Assembly: GCA_936450465.1 (NCBI GenBank)
Contig: OW388289.1
Span: 78,976,593-79,040,592, forward strand
Direction of reading: 5' to 3'
Length of the DNA: 64,000 bases
DNA from: Gibbula magus
Lineage: Eukaryota > Mollusca > Gastropoda > Trochida > Trochidae
Part shown: positions 47,641 to 60,756 of the stretch, in pieces
Layout: the number at the start of each line of letters is the position of its first letter
How positions within the stretch are numbered: position 1 is the first letter of the stretch
Program-made: the position numbers and the translations under genes
Notes under the pieces: model-generated
Databases searched by the model: none
Told to the model about the DNA's origin: nothing
Seen by the model: only the letters and a program-made list of their open reading frames with translations

Positions 47641-49621
47641 TTGAGCAGGTTTGCTACACATTGCTTATTTAAAGCAAACTATTCACGACCTTTATCTGAC
47701 ACTGAGAAGCATTATGACGTTATTTGTGGAGCGTCGAATAGTTGACAATGTCATAGACATTGATATGTTAGTTGTGTGCAGGGCTACATTGGAAAATCTC
47801 AATTATATTAACACGTCCTAGTGACATATTGTTATTGTATGATATTGTAGTATTTGCTTTGATACTTTGATTTTGATACATAGATACAACAGATACTAAT
47901 ATCGATTTTACGATGACAGGAATTTACTTTTCACTTATGTTTCCACATGTGTCTTGACAGGTTACATGTTTAGTATGTTTCAACATATTACACAATTTGT
48001 AATGTAGCATTGTGCGACTTTTATGTGAATGTATTTGTTGGAGGTCAATAGGACTTGCATAATTGTACTTTATGTATTGATAATGTATTCATGACAGTGG
48101 TGATACCGGGTCATTATCTCTGGACTAAAAATAGATTCATATGCCTTCCTTCCATGGATAAACCGAAATATGCTTCATAATCAATCGAATTGGTATATTT
48201 TAAATTAGCAAAGTTTAACAAATTGTTGACGGTTTGTGTCGGGGAAAATAGGCCTATACATTCTAATTGCTGGAATCCTGCAATGACAAAAGTTTCAACA
48301 TTAAATTCATAATATAGGCTTTCTCCAAAATATGTTAAAATAAATCGGGGAATTAAATATTCACTTTTATTTTCAAATGATAGATTGTATATAATATAAT
48401 TTTGTTTATGAATAAATAATGTATGTAAATTGTGATGTATGAATTGAACAACATATTGATTGCTTAGTAATCAATTAAAACTTTTATCCCCGAAATGGTC
48501 ACAATGCAGTCTTCATTTTGATATATGTACATATGACATACAATATCCATTTTATACTATTTTCTAGCCTTAACATAATGCCCCCAATCATGCGTTCAAT
48601 CACGGCTTTTCTTGTTTGACAGAGTGTTTATTTGTTTATGTAACCACATGTATATTTCAAAGCATTATTTGCATAAGTCATTGTTCTATACGTTAAAAAG
48701 CACGATCAAAATCAGTAAGTCATTTAATGACACAAATCTATATTATTGTTTCTATCCTAAACACAATATGTGAAGAAAAAAACAACTTTCATAATTTTGT
48801 AATAACCCTTTCCAGAGTCAATTCGACTACGAAGTGGAGTCATTTGTTGTATTATGGCAGTTAAGTTCATGTACTCTATCGAGTCCTGGTGCAATAAGTA
48901 TTATTTGATAGCTCATTATGAGCTCACGGTAAAGAGGATAATCATACTAGTCTTGTGATCTTTAACCACATCACATAGTTTCTATCCACTAGTGATACTT
49001 ATATCTCCAATCAGACAGGTTGTCTGTCTGTATAACTGGTTTGACGGAAAAATTACTCACTATAATAATGTCTTAAGGAGGCTTGTTTTGTCTTCTTAGT
49101 AATTGAGATGAACTGTTTAGATGATATCTCCAGACTAATAACTTCGTTTCGGTTATGATAGTCGTTAGTCCTATTGATCTACGTGAATGATGTACGATGT
49201 ACCTCTCGAAATACTATTAAATTGATCATGACTCGTGATGTCGACATCTGCAATCTGTAAACCCTGTTATCAATATGTGGTTTGGACAGCAAGTATTAGC
49301 TTCATCCTGAAAGTTTTACCTAAGTTTTAGAGTTTTATAACATTGAAACTAATACTAGTTATGAGGCGCGGTAGGAGAATATTCTTAAGCTTCGTACCAT
49401 AAACCACCCAAGGATACAGCTCACCTATGACCGGGTATAAAAGTATGTTTCGGTATGTCAAACATGTGTATAGTAATAACCCAAGAATAACCCCTGGTAA
49501 AACGTATTAGGGCGGCGACTTTTTGTTTTCTTGCTGTAATCAATAATATTGTTATAATGTATTCGACAGAGTCCGTCTGTACGCACAAAACAGAATAACG
49601 CAAGATTTTGATTATATTTAT

Positions 49622-50387
49622 ATGTTTCCTAAGGTTAACACAGTGAAGATAGTGTGGATGTCTGTGGAGAAAATCATTCATGACCATTTGCACATGCGGA
49701 AGTTGTCAGTTCGGTGGATACCTCGACTGATCACACCTTTCCAAACACAGGAACGAGTCAACTGCTCAAAAGCTCTTTTAGCAATGTGCCTAGAAAACCA
49801 GGATAGCTTTTTCGACAGACTAATCACACAGGATGAAACATGGGTCCATCACTAAGACCCTGAAAGTAAAATCCAATCAAAGGAGTGGAAGCATTGTCAG
49901 TCACCACTCCCTAAAAAGGCAAAAGGTTATGCTCAGCGTATTTTGGGATCAGCATGGTGTAATAATGATGGATTTTTTGGAAAGGGGTACCACAATTAAT
50001 AGGGCATACTGCGGTTGTTTGCTGCAAAAATTGCGGAAAACTATCAAAACCGAGAGACGTGGTATGCTCAGTAAAGGTGTCCGCCTGCATCAGGACAATG
50101 CTCCTGTCCACAACTCACGTGTAGCACAAACGGAAGCGCAGACCTGCGGATATGAAATACTTCCTCACCTACCGTATTCTCCTGACCTTGGACCATCTGA
50201 TTTCTTCCTCTTGCAAAACATGAAGTCATTTTTGAAAGGCACTCGTTTCCCTGATGATGAAACCCTCAATGAGGTCAAGTCCTGGCTTTTGACAAGATCT
50301 GATGCCTTTTACATGAAAGAGCTAGAAAGCTGCATCAAGTGATGGGAGAAATGTGTCACACTGTGTGGTGCCTATGTAGAGAAAGAC
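49622..50387 (+). pseudogene. mariner transposase pseudogene (copy B)
   Basis: Same dead DD34D transposase as at 25385, with the shared TAA after WVHH (49853), the extra G after the KKAK codons and the TGA before WEKCV (50340). Copy B keeps the seven codons ENQDSFF and the three codons around WKH that copy A has lost, so it is closer to the ancestral sequence. The N-terminal DNA-binding region is also missing here. Confidence 0.9.
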
Positions 50388-50423
50388 TTAATAGCTGTAC
50401 CAAGTTTCGTTTCTTTCAGTTAA

Positions 50424-51155
50424 AGAGCCATCACGGATGTTGATGAAAATATCAAAATTTTTCCAAAAATCTATCTCCGTGAAATAAATACACTTAATTT
50501 TCCCCTAATTTTTCCAACTTAAAACAAGCCGAGAAATTGCATTAATTAGTAAAGGTGTTTTCCAGTCTAAATATAGATCCAGTCTATTATTTTCAAGCGC
50601 AAAGCATTATGGTCTAGCTCACACACAGTAAACAAAGACACGAAAGAATAAAAAAAAATATGAGCAATGAAAGAAATCGAAATATATAATTTTTTGATGG
50701 TTATTTATTTACCATTTCATTTAATTATGTATTTGCTACAGATATTGGAATAATTGTTTTACCCAACTAGGTATTTTTCTTGAATTTTATCATTAATGAA
50801 AGTAAAAATTTGTCATAATTTGCTGGTCTTATCTCAATAAAAAGAACATATTAAACAGGAAATAATTTGTATATTCTCAGGACATTTGGAAACATAGTTT
50901 GTAAAGCAATCGTCACATTCAGTAATGTGTGACAAGGGTACTTTGTAAGAGAGACACGTGCAGCACGTGCAGCACGTGGGTTGTTATGGCGACTTGCGCT
51001 AGAGACGAACCTTCACGCTTCGGAAGCGCTTGCTGTTTGTGTAGTACGTATTACGCAAAAAAGGGGACTCTGTTTATATACGTCAGATACCCGTAGCGCC
51101 CTTGTCGAAGTGATACTTCTCTTTGAAACCAAATTGCAATACATTGTCGTGATAA

Positions 51156-51231
<76 letters not shown>

Positions 51232-51314
51232 TATAACATATGCCATGTTGTAGATAAAAGATTTCTCTGGTATATTTTCCAAAAATTTGAAACACTAACA
51301 TCCGTGATGGCTCT
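50424..51314. mobile_element. TTAA-flanked MITE nested in mariner (copy B)
   Basis: Termini AGAGCCATCACGGATGTT and AACATCCGTGATGGCTCT are exactly inverted here, with TTAA at 50420-50423 and 51315-51318. Copy B therefore preserves the original left end better than copy A. The size difference from copy A is mostly the longer (AT)n tract. Confidence 0.85.
51163..51236. repeat. (AT)n microsatellite
   Basis: About 74 bases of AT with a GT interruption, against about 20 bases at 26894 in copy A. Confidence 0.95.
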
Positions 51315-51360
51315 TTAAGTAGAAGTCTATCAGGGACATTTTTATTGAACGCCCCTCGTA

Positions 51361-53015
51361 TTTGGTCTTAATATTGGTGAGAAGATGACATACTATTTAC
51401 TGTGAAATGGCATTATATTGCCTGTAAAACAAATGATGATTATTGCAGATTACGAAGTAAAATGTGTTATAATGTCAGTATAATAATGTAATCGTGGTTA
51501 GTATGGAGTATGATTGAACCCAAAAATATTACTCGGACAATGTGACATATGTTGATAAGTTCATAAATAAACTCCTGCAATAAAAAATGACTAAATCTTC
51601 TTTGATCTTGACTCATCTAAACCGTACCTATATATTCGTTTATTATTCAAGACGTACATTATTTTCTCTAAAAGCACTGTTCATGCGCACTAAGAGGTGG
51701 AATGCAATAGCGTCTATATTTATGTTCCGGACTTGGTCCACACAGAATGGGGGAGGTGTTATGTTTGAGGGAAGCATTGGGTATCATGTTTTCTAGTATC
51801 TGAGTATTGAGAAGTACCTTACCGAAAGGTAGGTGTACACAATTGTACCAAATGTAAAGGTGATCTTTAAAGTGTTGTTTTTTAATATAAGAATTGATTG
51901 TTTAATAGCATTTCAGAACATATCAGAATGCTTTCTGTATATTCAACGTCATTCTTATGGCAAAGAGATTTCCCTGTACCGTGTTAGAAACTTTCTTGCT
52001 TGAATGCCGTCTAATTTTCTGTATTACATCTCAGTTGTGTGAAAATATAATATGATAATAGTGATATATTCGATTTCTAGGGCACCTGATTTTCAGAGTA
52101 CATGTAGCTGCTGCTGCGCATTTGAAGTCGATTGTATATACGTACCGGTATGTAGTACTTTATCCTAAAGAGTTTTCATCTATTTTAATATGACTTTCTG
52201 TAATGTTAAACATTATTATCGTTTCAATTGAACACTACATTAGGACACAAACATGATAGATGATTTAAATAAATTAAGAATGGCTTATAATCTAAGAAAA
52301 TCGATACCGAAAATTGCCCCGCATGTCTTTATGGTTCTTCAAAATCTCGGTCAATTGGAATTATATCTGATGACTGCTAAATTAGCCTCTGTCAATGTTC
52401 GGTCATTGATTAACGGCATTCCTATTAGCTGCATTAGCTTTAAGATCCAACACTGATAATCAGATTATAACACCAGGAAACATATCGTGATAAAGTCAGG
52501 GATCCAGTAATTAGTACACTCCGTTTTTCCCCTGCTATAAGGTTTGAATGAGTGATAGTTTCTGCTTGATTACTATCCAGCGATAGTTTACTTTACAGTT
52601 TAACATATCTTCCAAACATGAAAACAATGTTGTTAAAAAGAAACATTTCTTACATTAATTAATAAACGCAATTATGTGTGTATTTCGAGCTTGCCCAAAA
52701 AAAACTCTTATGTGTTTTTTCTTGAATTAATTACATTACGTAAATGAAATATGAACTTTATTTTGTGTGGATTTGTGTAAGATAGGTTTGCTGTTTGGAT
52801 ATCTTATAATCGGATTTGAAATGGATTGGCTGTCACACGCTCATTTTAACATAAGCATATAAACAGGCATGATTGAAGGCATCTATAAAACGGATATGTA
52901 TGTCATATGTACAGCAAACTGGAGACTGCATTGTGGCAATTTTGGGGGGTAAAAGCATTGATTACTAATCAAACAGTTGTTCAATTAAAATGTCTCAATT
53001 AAAAGAATTGTACCT
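51361..53015. other. Unassigned duplicon sequence (copy B)
   Basis: Counterpart of 27063-28702, including the frame 52253-52456. No gene recognised. Confidence 0.4.
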
Positions 53016-53149
53016 CGATCGTTTAAATTGTGTTACATAGGTGTATACTCTATTCACAGTTTACATACATTATGTATTCATACGATCGTTAAATTTGTGT
53101 TACATAGGTGTATACTGTATTCACAGTTTACATACATTATGTATTCATA
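53016..53149. repeat. Tandem duplication, 67 bp x 2 (copy B)
   Basis: Units at 53016 and 53083, as in copy A. The duplication therefore predates the A/B split. Confidence 0.9.
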
Positions 53150-55206
53150 AATACATTTATATGATATCTAATCTATCATTTGAAAATAAAAGTGAATATT
53201 CAACTTTCCCGATTTATTTTAACATTTTTAGAAGTAGGCCTATATTATGAACTTAATCAAAACGTTGTTGAGAGTTTTGTCATTGCTAAATTTGTGAATA
53301 CTTTGCTAATTTACAATATACCAATTCGATTGATTATGAAACATATTTCGGTTTATTTGTGTAGGAAGGCATATGGATCTATTTTTAGTTCAAGGATAAT
53401 GACCCTGTGTCCCCATGCTTGGTGCTTTCAGTTTGGACTATGATTCTATCCAATATTTTTTTTAATACATGTACATGTTTCATGTGTACATGTGTCATGA
53501 TTACATTATCAATACATTAAGTACAATTGTGCAAGTCTTATTGGCATTGAAATATTTGATAACTGAGTGGAAGATTGTCGTGTTGATTGACTGCTAATGT
53601 TATCGATTAGTATATGCTTGCGTCGCGCTGATACCATTATCCTGGACTTTTTGAGTGCTGTTCGAGATTATGCACTGAATTTGTACATGTCTGTTCATTC
53701 AGGTGTAAAATGGCTATGAATTGAAAAATCTGGTTACAAATGTGCTAAGCTGTGTTCATTGCTCATATACTTATTCCAAAATATGAAAAGGTCAAGCATG
53801 ATTGGTTGAAAGTTTATTTTAAATATTCAAAATATAATATAGGGTAAACATTCAACTGTGTATACAGGTTGGAGGCGTATGCGTCTCCAACCAATAACAT
53901 GATTTCAACTGCTTCCAGGAAGTTTGTTAGCTACTACTGTATGTTTGATGCAGCTGTATTGTGTTGGTATTACCAATGAATTTGGTACAAGTGAATTAAT
54001 TAAGAACACTTGATCTAGATAGGCCCTAATGTGAAATTTACCTGCCCAGTCGAGCTTTACAGATATTATTATGACTGCAGTAATGATACCAACAGGTAAA
54101 CAAACCTAACTGACATAATTAAAAGAAAGTGGCATAATAATTATATTTTTTTCTGGAATGAATCCCATGTTTGCTCTTGTTGAACTTCATCTGGACGTTT
54201 TTTCGATGAAAATTGGGTTGCGACTGATAACATCTTTCCCACATGTCAGTGCTGGTTCATGGGATGCAAGATCATTGCCAGTCTTGCTGAATAGGAGACT
54301 AAATTACGAGGTTTTGTGCGAACTGAGTCTTTCTTCAATAGCAGTAGGAGACGGAAAATGTGGAGAGCAATTTGAAATGGACTCAGACTGTGGCTTCTAG
54401 TGCAACTCAAGCAGGGTGGGTGTAATTTTACAGTGCCCAAAGGGCCGACGCCAATTATTTGAAATGAATTCAGAATAACGAGGATATTAACTTACCTAAA
54501 TGCACTCAACGTTATACTTATTTAACACATTTACTTTTAAAAAAATTATAAAATGAACTTTAATTTTTTTTTATGTAGAGTGCAACTGTTCATTACTGGA
54601 GCGAGATAACAATTGAATGACGTCACAGTTAATGAATGTACATATTAGGGCTAACATTATCCTTTGACCTTCCTTTTTGTTCCAATAAAGCTCTCGAATT
54701 TAGTCTTCTATGTTTAACGGTTGATTGGGGATGACTATGCTGGTGCTCATTTCATATAATAAATAGCAGTATTTACAATAACACAAATTATACACATTAA
54801 TAAATATTCCCCCGGCCTCAAGGGATTTAATTATCTGGGTCTCATAAACTAAATTCCCAGAATGTTGTTCCAATAATGTTTTAAAGGTCGCGTAGGCAGT
54901 TTGTCATTTTCAAATTGCATTTGTGAGAAAACCAATACCTTAAAGGCCTCTTTTGGTACTATCGTAACATCAGAAAATATCCGTTTCACACTGACATATG
55001 CTAAATTGAAGCATTAATATATCATTTTAGTCCAGAAATATAGCCAGATAATTCACATCCTAAGCATTGGTGAATATCTTGTCACATCTTAAATAAGTTA
55101 AAGCTGATGAGAATTTGATTGAATAGTGATACATTTCTATAATACAAAGATATTGTGGGGACAAATCACATAGAGACTATTTCATTGTTCTTGCCGAATA
55201 TGGCAC
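53150..55206. other. No gene seen
   Basis: Counterpart of 28837-30882. The 80-codon frame at 54158-54400 is intact here too but unrecognised. Confidence 0.4.
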
Positions 55207-55530
55207 TTGGTCCTGTACATAGCTCAGTCGACCACTATCAGTGAAGTTCAGCAACAACGGGCGCTGCTCGCTAGATGGTTTGGTCACCCGCTGCTGGATA
55301 AAACGGAGAGTTTCAAGGGTTGATTCCCTGCCCCACACTGAGACATGAGTTGAGAGACTTATGGTGTCGCCCTGGGTAAGTGACTTTATTCAAAATGTAC
55401 TTCTATTCACTCACCTGGTAACGGTTGTGGAGCGGTTGTCAGCTTGGGTTCGACCAGGGTAATAATACTCCTATAGCGCCTTGAGCAACCACTGAGTGGA
55501 TGGAAAAGTGCGCTATATAAATGGACATAT
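55207..55530 (+). mobile_element. tRNA-derived SINE (copy B)
   Basis: Same element as 30883-31204. Copy B has CTATAGCGCCTTGAGCAACC where copy A has CTATATAGCGCATTGAGCAA, and an extra 22 bases just upstream (GAGACTATTTCATTGT region). Confidence 0.7.
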
Positions 55531-56293
55531 TATATTTATTATATCATTTCTATTTCATCGAGTGGAGGGAGAAAGTTTTCACAAGTGACGCAGACACGAA
55601 TGAAAATTACACTTTCTCACTGCGTGAATTGATGTAAAGAAATAAATATGCCCCTAACTAAGCGTCAGGGTTGCCTCGATGTAAAAATCTATGTTTGCCA
55701 TTTCTCCAGAACGAAATACCATTTTTGGGTTATTACTAATTGTGTTCTTCGTTTAAACGAGCTATCAATCGTGTCTTTATTTTTGCAGTAATTTTCGAAC
55801 AAAAATTTCCCCCAAATTTTAAAATACCTCTCTATAAATGGAAAATACACATACAATGTATTCAAGGACCCCTACAGAATATCTATGGAAGTCATAGTCA
55901 AACGTTTGTTTTTTCTTGCGGAGAGTACACTCAAATAATATGTTACCTCTTGAGGATGTTTTGACACAACATTGCAAGGATGATTTATAATTTTGGTATT
56001 TGTATGCCAGTTGCCAGAGAATATGATTGGAGAATGCAGTATGAGATGTTGCATAAAAAGACAGGTTTGAGCGATATAATGTTTGTGATCGCCATATGTT
56101 TTCTTCATTACTATGTACAGTACTATTTGCAATTCTTCTCCAAACATGTTTTGGAGGAAAACTCCGTGAGCAATATATTTGTTAAGTTGTTTAGATTGTA
56201 CTTTGCAGATAACAGTAGAAGATCATCACATATGCTGTTTGATTTAACTGAAGATGTAATAGCGCCAATTTAAAACAAAAATGTTGTTTTACA
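55531..56293 (-). pseudogene. Probable decayed LINE C-terminal part (copy B)
   Basis: Counterpart of 31205-31969, with the same broken minus-strand pieces. The plus-strand 97-codon frame (55980-56273) is considered a shadow. Confidence 0.35.
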
Positions 56294-57314
56294 CAGTTGT
56301 TACAATCGATATTACCGCCCGAGGAAGAGAAGTTTACATTTATCGATGTAACCTATAAGTAGCCATAGACCCACATTTGTAATAGTTGATATTGATTATC
56401 TTTTATCAAGACTTTGGACAAGTCGAGCAAAATACCTCTGTGTTTTCTCAAATAGGTCAGCATGTTGGTAATAATTCACAGCCGTAAAGACTAGTTTTAA
56501 GAATCATTCTGAGCCATATCTTAACACATGTGAATGGATGTAAGCCAGAATGATTCATGCCTATGGATCTTAGTGGGTTGGCATTCTATCTTGCTTTCTG
56601 ACCATATTTTTCACTTCTGGTTTTTATGGAAAGGTTACCTGTAAACAGCACACTTCTATTTACGGTTGATTCTGCTAAGGGAAGTCGGATATCACCAAGT
56701 CTGCATTGAAAGTTACATCATAGTCTTTTCTTTTGCTGAAAAAAATAATGCTACTTTTCGATGAGTTCGATGAGTTATATGTTAACCAGCCATTTAGAGG
56801 CGTATTTATATAATTAGATACAATATTTAGCGATGCCTGCAGGCATGTGCTTTTGAGTGTAGTTTCATCAGCGAGCAAGACAGATGGAATCACGGCCATA
56901 CCAAATACTCTTATACCACATTTAGCTTGTCTTAATGACGTGATTAGGTCATTAATGAAAATTAGAAAGAACTAAGCGGATATTACCCTACCTTGCCCAA
57001 CACCTTTTTTAACTGAATAGGTGTCTGACCTCTCGCCATTGTATGCGACAAATGAGTGGCTAATGGTATAACAGTTATGTAGTAGTTTCCAAACCTTACC
57101 TCTAAAATCGAGTTTATAGACTAATACATGCCAAATGCCAACTTGTGTCAAACGCTTTTGTGTAGTCGAGGAAGGCTGTAAAAACAGGATAATGTTTTAA
57201 GAATATCATTTCTATCTCAGCGGAAAATTGATATTTACACAATTGAAGCACAATTGGTATCTTTAACAGTTTAAAAAACATAATTCTTCTTATAATAACC
57301 CTCCAAAGTCTCAA
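56294..57314 (-). pseudogene. LINE reverse-transcriptase pseudogene (copy B)
   Basis: Counterpart of 31970-32994. Motif A here is FLDYTKAFDTSWH, with two more changes from consensus than copy A, and motif C is again LLADETTL. One base fewer in the A run near 56742 lets the frame continue through SIIFFSKRKDYDVTFNADLV, which copy A has lost. Both copies are dead. Confidence 0.8.
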
Positions 57315-58768
57315 AAATACAATATTTTAATTATTTTTGTAAATGTTCAACTATCAATTTGTATATGAAAATATTCTGTGATAAAATTGTTAATCAGGTA
57401 ATTTGGAATAGAATGCAATAATTAGTTGGTTTTTAAAAAAAAAAATGATGCATGAATCAAAATTCTTATTGGATTTTTCAACACATTTATTAAGCTTTTA
57501 AATGAGTTATAACATACAGCTGTATGCATTGCGATCATCGATAAGGGGATTTTTAAAGACACATACCATGAAAACCGCAAAATTTCATTTCAGTTTTTTC
57601 GAAATAGCAAAAAAAGATTACTACTTCTATACGGCCAAAATCCGCAGTCGTCTATACCGACGGGAATGTTGCTGCCGACATTTTGGTGACAGTTTTTGGA
57701 AATTGTCGTGATTAGTTTCGAGATATTGAGGTTTGAAGTTTTTTCTGTTTGGGGTATTTCCACTTTTTAAAGCCGAACATCACAAATCGGACTTCCAGGT
57801 GCACCAATTCGGGTCTCCGGCTATTGTCTCTAAAGTTTCATGAAAATCGGCCAAGCCGTTACTTCTCGCTGCAAGCCAAAATATTTTATAATATGAGTCT
57901 TGAAAACTTAATGAATAAATCTTGCTGAAGTTTTTGCTTGACAACAAAGCTAGAACAATGTTGGTATACTATAGAAATATAGGTTAGGAAGATACAGCAA
58001 ATGGTTGTCGTCTGTTACAAATGATATACAATTCATATCCAGGTTCCAAAGGGTTATAATTTGTTTGAAGCAAGGATCAGACAATAGACGGCAAAGCTGC
58101 ATACTGAGTGACTGAAATGTCTTTAATGTTACACTTCTGTTCTCAGTGATGCAACAATCATAAAATTGTCTGTCTGGACGTATATAGTATTTTTAAAAAA
58201 ACCATTGATACTAGTCAAAAACATGTTACATGCAACAATAATAAAATTGTCCAGCTAGACATAGATGTATGAATAAATTGGTGCATTCACATTATACCGT
58301 TAGATTTACCGTCTGAATCCCTATACTGATGTAAACATTCGTGCACCGAATATCAATGTCATGAATAAAACAGGATTACAGGGATAAGAGCAGATAACTG
58401 GGCGTGTATTGTAATATATGTGTTGTAAAGTGTAAATACTTATTATCGAACGAGTTTTGGATTGGCATTTCATTTCTCCATTCATACGTTTAACAACACT
58501 GTATATGGATGTTTAATTGTGCGATTGCTTGTTCTGAAAATGAACATATACTAATTTCAGAACTAACTAATATGTACACTGTATATGCTCAAATAATTTA
58601 TTTGTTAACCGTTTTTTTGTTTTTTAAAAATGCTGCACTGTTTGGTATAACTGTTTTTGATTGGCGATAAAGACTTCAAGTGGATGCATATTAATTTAAG
58701 AACAGGGATTCGTTCTATTGGCAAACTGACCTTAACATTATGTGTAACCATATGCATGCACATGTTTA

Positions 58769-58832
<64 letters not shown>

Positions 58833-59004
58833 TCTTCGTGAATGTATTATTTACTTCTTCGATTATCGCGCAGTTTATCTTTGGCAAGAACAACATGTTG
58901 GTTATTTGTTTGAAGGAAATTTAATTGTAGAATACCTTTATTAAATGTATATCTATACAACACGTCCAGTAGAAATATTCATCAAATGTCTGTCACTGTG
59001 ACAG
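57315..59004. other. No gene seen
   Basis: Collinear with copy A. Carries about 70 bp (57775-57850: ATCACAAATCGG...CGGGTCTCCGGCTATTG) missing from copy A. An (AT)n tract at 58770-58830 is about 60 bases against 18 in copy A (34374-34391). Confidence 0.6.
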
Positions 59005-59008
59005 TTAA

Positions 59009-59359
59009 AGGCGCTGTAGCACGTTTTTTTCAAATTTTATTTTTTCAAATTTCTCATTTATAATGATAGTTTATGTCATTTATATTTACTTTAGAGGGTA
59101 AAACATCTTATTACACAAGCCAATTATCCGTAGTGGTAATAACGACAATGCGTATAAAGCAAAAATAGCATGGCGGCAATTTTATTGTGAACACATTTTA
59201 TTTCGAATGACAAAAACAATTCCCATGGCTCCACAGAACCATGTACACTCATTTGTAACTTGATTTTCCGAAGAGACAGGGGTGTTTTGCTATTGTTGAC
59301 ATTATTTTTAAAATACATTTCATCGACTTATTTGAGCGGAAAAACGTGCTACAGCGCCT
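59009..59359. mobile_element. 351 bp TTAA-flanked MITE, copy B only
   Basis: AGGCGCTGTAGCACGTTTT and its exact 19 bp reverse complement bound the element, with TTAA on each side (59005-59008, 59360-59363). Copy A at 34566 has a single TTAA in identical flanks, so this is an insertion with precise target duplication. TTAA suggests a piggyBac-type transposase; a TA duplication with one more base at each end cannot be excluded. The interior is AT-rich with no coding frame of note, and this family has no other copy in the window. Confidence 0.92.
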
Positions 59360-59363
59360 TTAA

Positions 59364-60680
59364 GCAGGCATCCATTGTATAAGTTAAATCAAAAGAGATG
59401 TTTCTGAAGATTGGAGGAGGTATAAAGAGGGTTGTCAGTTGAAAGCACTTGTAAGCCATAACGAGTGATGACCCATGGACAGTTTAACATATGCTTCATT
59501 ATTTACAGTTACAACAAAAGTGATTTCCCATCCCAACCCTACATGTAACGGTGTTTCAACAGAGATAAAACCTTCTTCACAATAGGAATAGCATAATAAT
59601 CGACTGTTTGGCGTGCCTCTAATTGGTGCTAATCGAGTGCTAACACAGATACATAGACGTTCTACATGCTATGAACATCAAGAGTTGCTTATACAACGCA
59701 TGTACATAGAGACCAATGACGTAAACTAGGGTCGATGCTTTCAACATATATGCCTAGTTCACTAGGTATGATTGATTCATTCACAACGAACATGATGATT
59801 AGTTGCATTATGTTAATCAAGGATCATTAGCAGAAGAGTAGAACTGAGTAGCATGGATGAATGACATCTGCAGTGATATACAATTTGTGTTGCTACTTAT
59901 AACCATGTTACTGACAATTTGAACATTAATGTGGATCTTTAGATATAGTTCATATTCATTGTTAATTACGTTGTCTTTGAAACTGTCTTCTGCAAAACTA
60001 GATGCAATATATGACAAATTCAAACATGCGTAGTTGGAATATTTAAAGACCATTTGATTTTCCTCCCCAAGACCATGATGCCTTAACTGTATTAATTAAG
60101 GATACTTATTGGTGATAATGAGGTGGCTATGAAATGTATATACTTTAATAGTAGCCACTCGCGCTACTCGGTTTCGAGCCTAATAAAGTGTTTGATAAAG
60201 ATTTGATAGATGGTCATTGACAGGAGGATAGTGTCAGTAAATTGTTTTCCAGAGACCTCATTTCCCTTGGCCAAACCCACACATCTGCACAGCATAAAGT
60301 GTCCTTCTCCCAACTGGTCTGTTTGGTGTACAAAAGAAATATGGTACCGTGCGTGACATAATACGTAAATTAACCTGAACTCTATTAGTGGAAACACGCA
60401 AATGAAGATTATCATTCAGCCTAGCAAATGCTTCAGAAAGAAAACTCTTCTTACGAAATTGTACAGGATACTTGGAACGCTGCATTGCTTAATTTTCATT
60501 GCATTCTCTCCAAACAGATTTACAGATCAGCTTAATACAACGTCGGTGTTCTCACAACTAAATTTCATTGCAACAAACCAGGATTCTCTAATGTCCTTTT
60601 CGGAATGAGCTTACTTATCGTCCATCTGTGAAACCGAGGAGCCTCTTTATGGATATAAGCATATTATTATATTTTACAAT
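59364..60680. other. No gene seen
   Basis: Collinear with copy A 34570-35900; chance-length frames only. Confidence 0.5.
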
Positions 60681-60756
60681 GAAGTGGTGCATTCAAGAAG
60701 GGCACATGTGCTATGTTATATACATAGAACATGTGCCTACTTGTATGCACCCCTTC
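60681..60756. repeat. Imperfect 76 nt hairpin (copy B)
   Basis: Same hairpin as 35901-35976. Position 60694 region reads GCATTCAAG against GCATTTAAG in copy A, creating one extra pair with the 3' arm (CTTGTATGC). Confidence 0.55.

Larger units (their letters stand above)
50388..51360 (+). mobile_element. mariner 3' region with right terminal repeat (copy B)
   Basis: Ends in TTTTTATTGAACGCCCCTCG TA at 51360, as in copy A, and is interrupted by the nested MITE. Confidence 0.75.

Noticed and set aside
51051..51253. Frames rich in alternating Tyr-Ile
   Set aside because: Translation of an (AT)n microsatellite.
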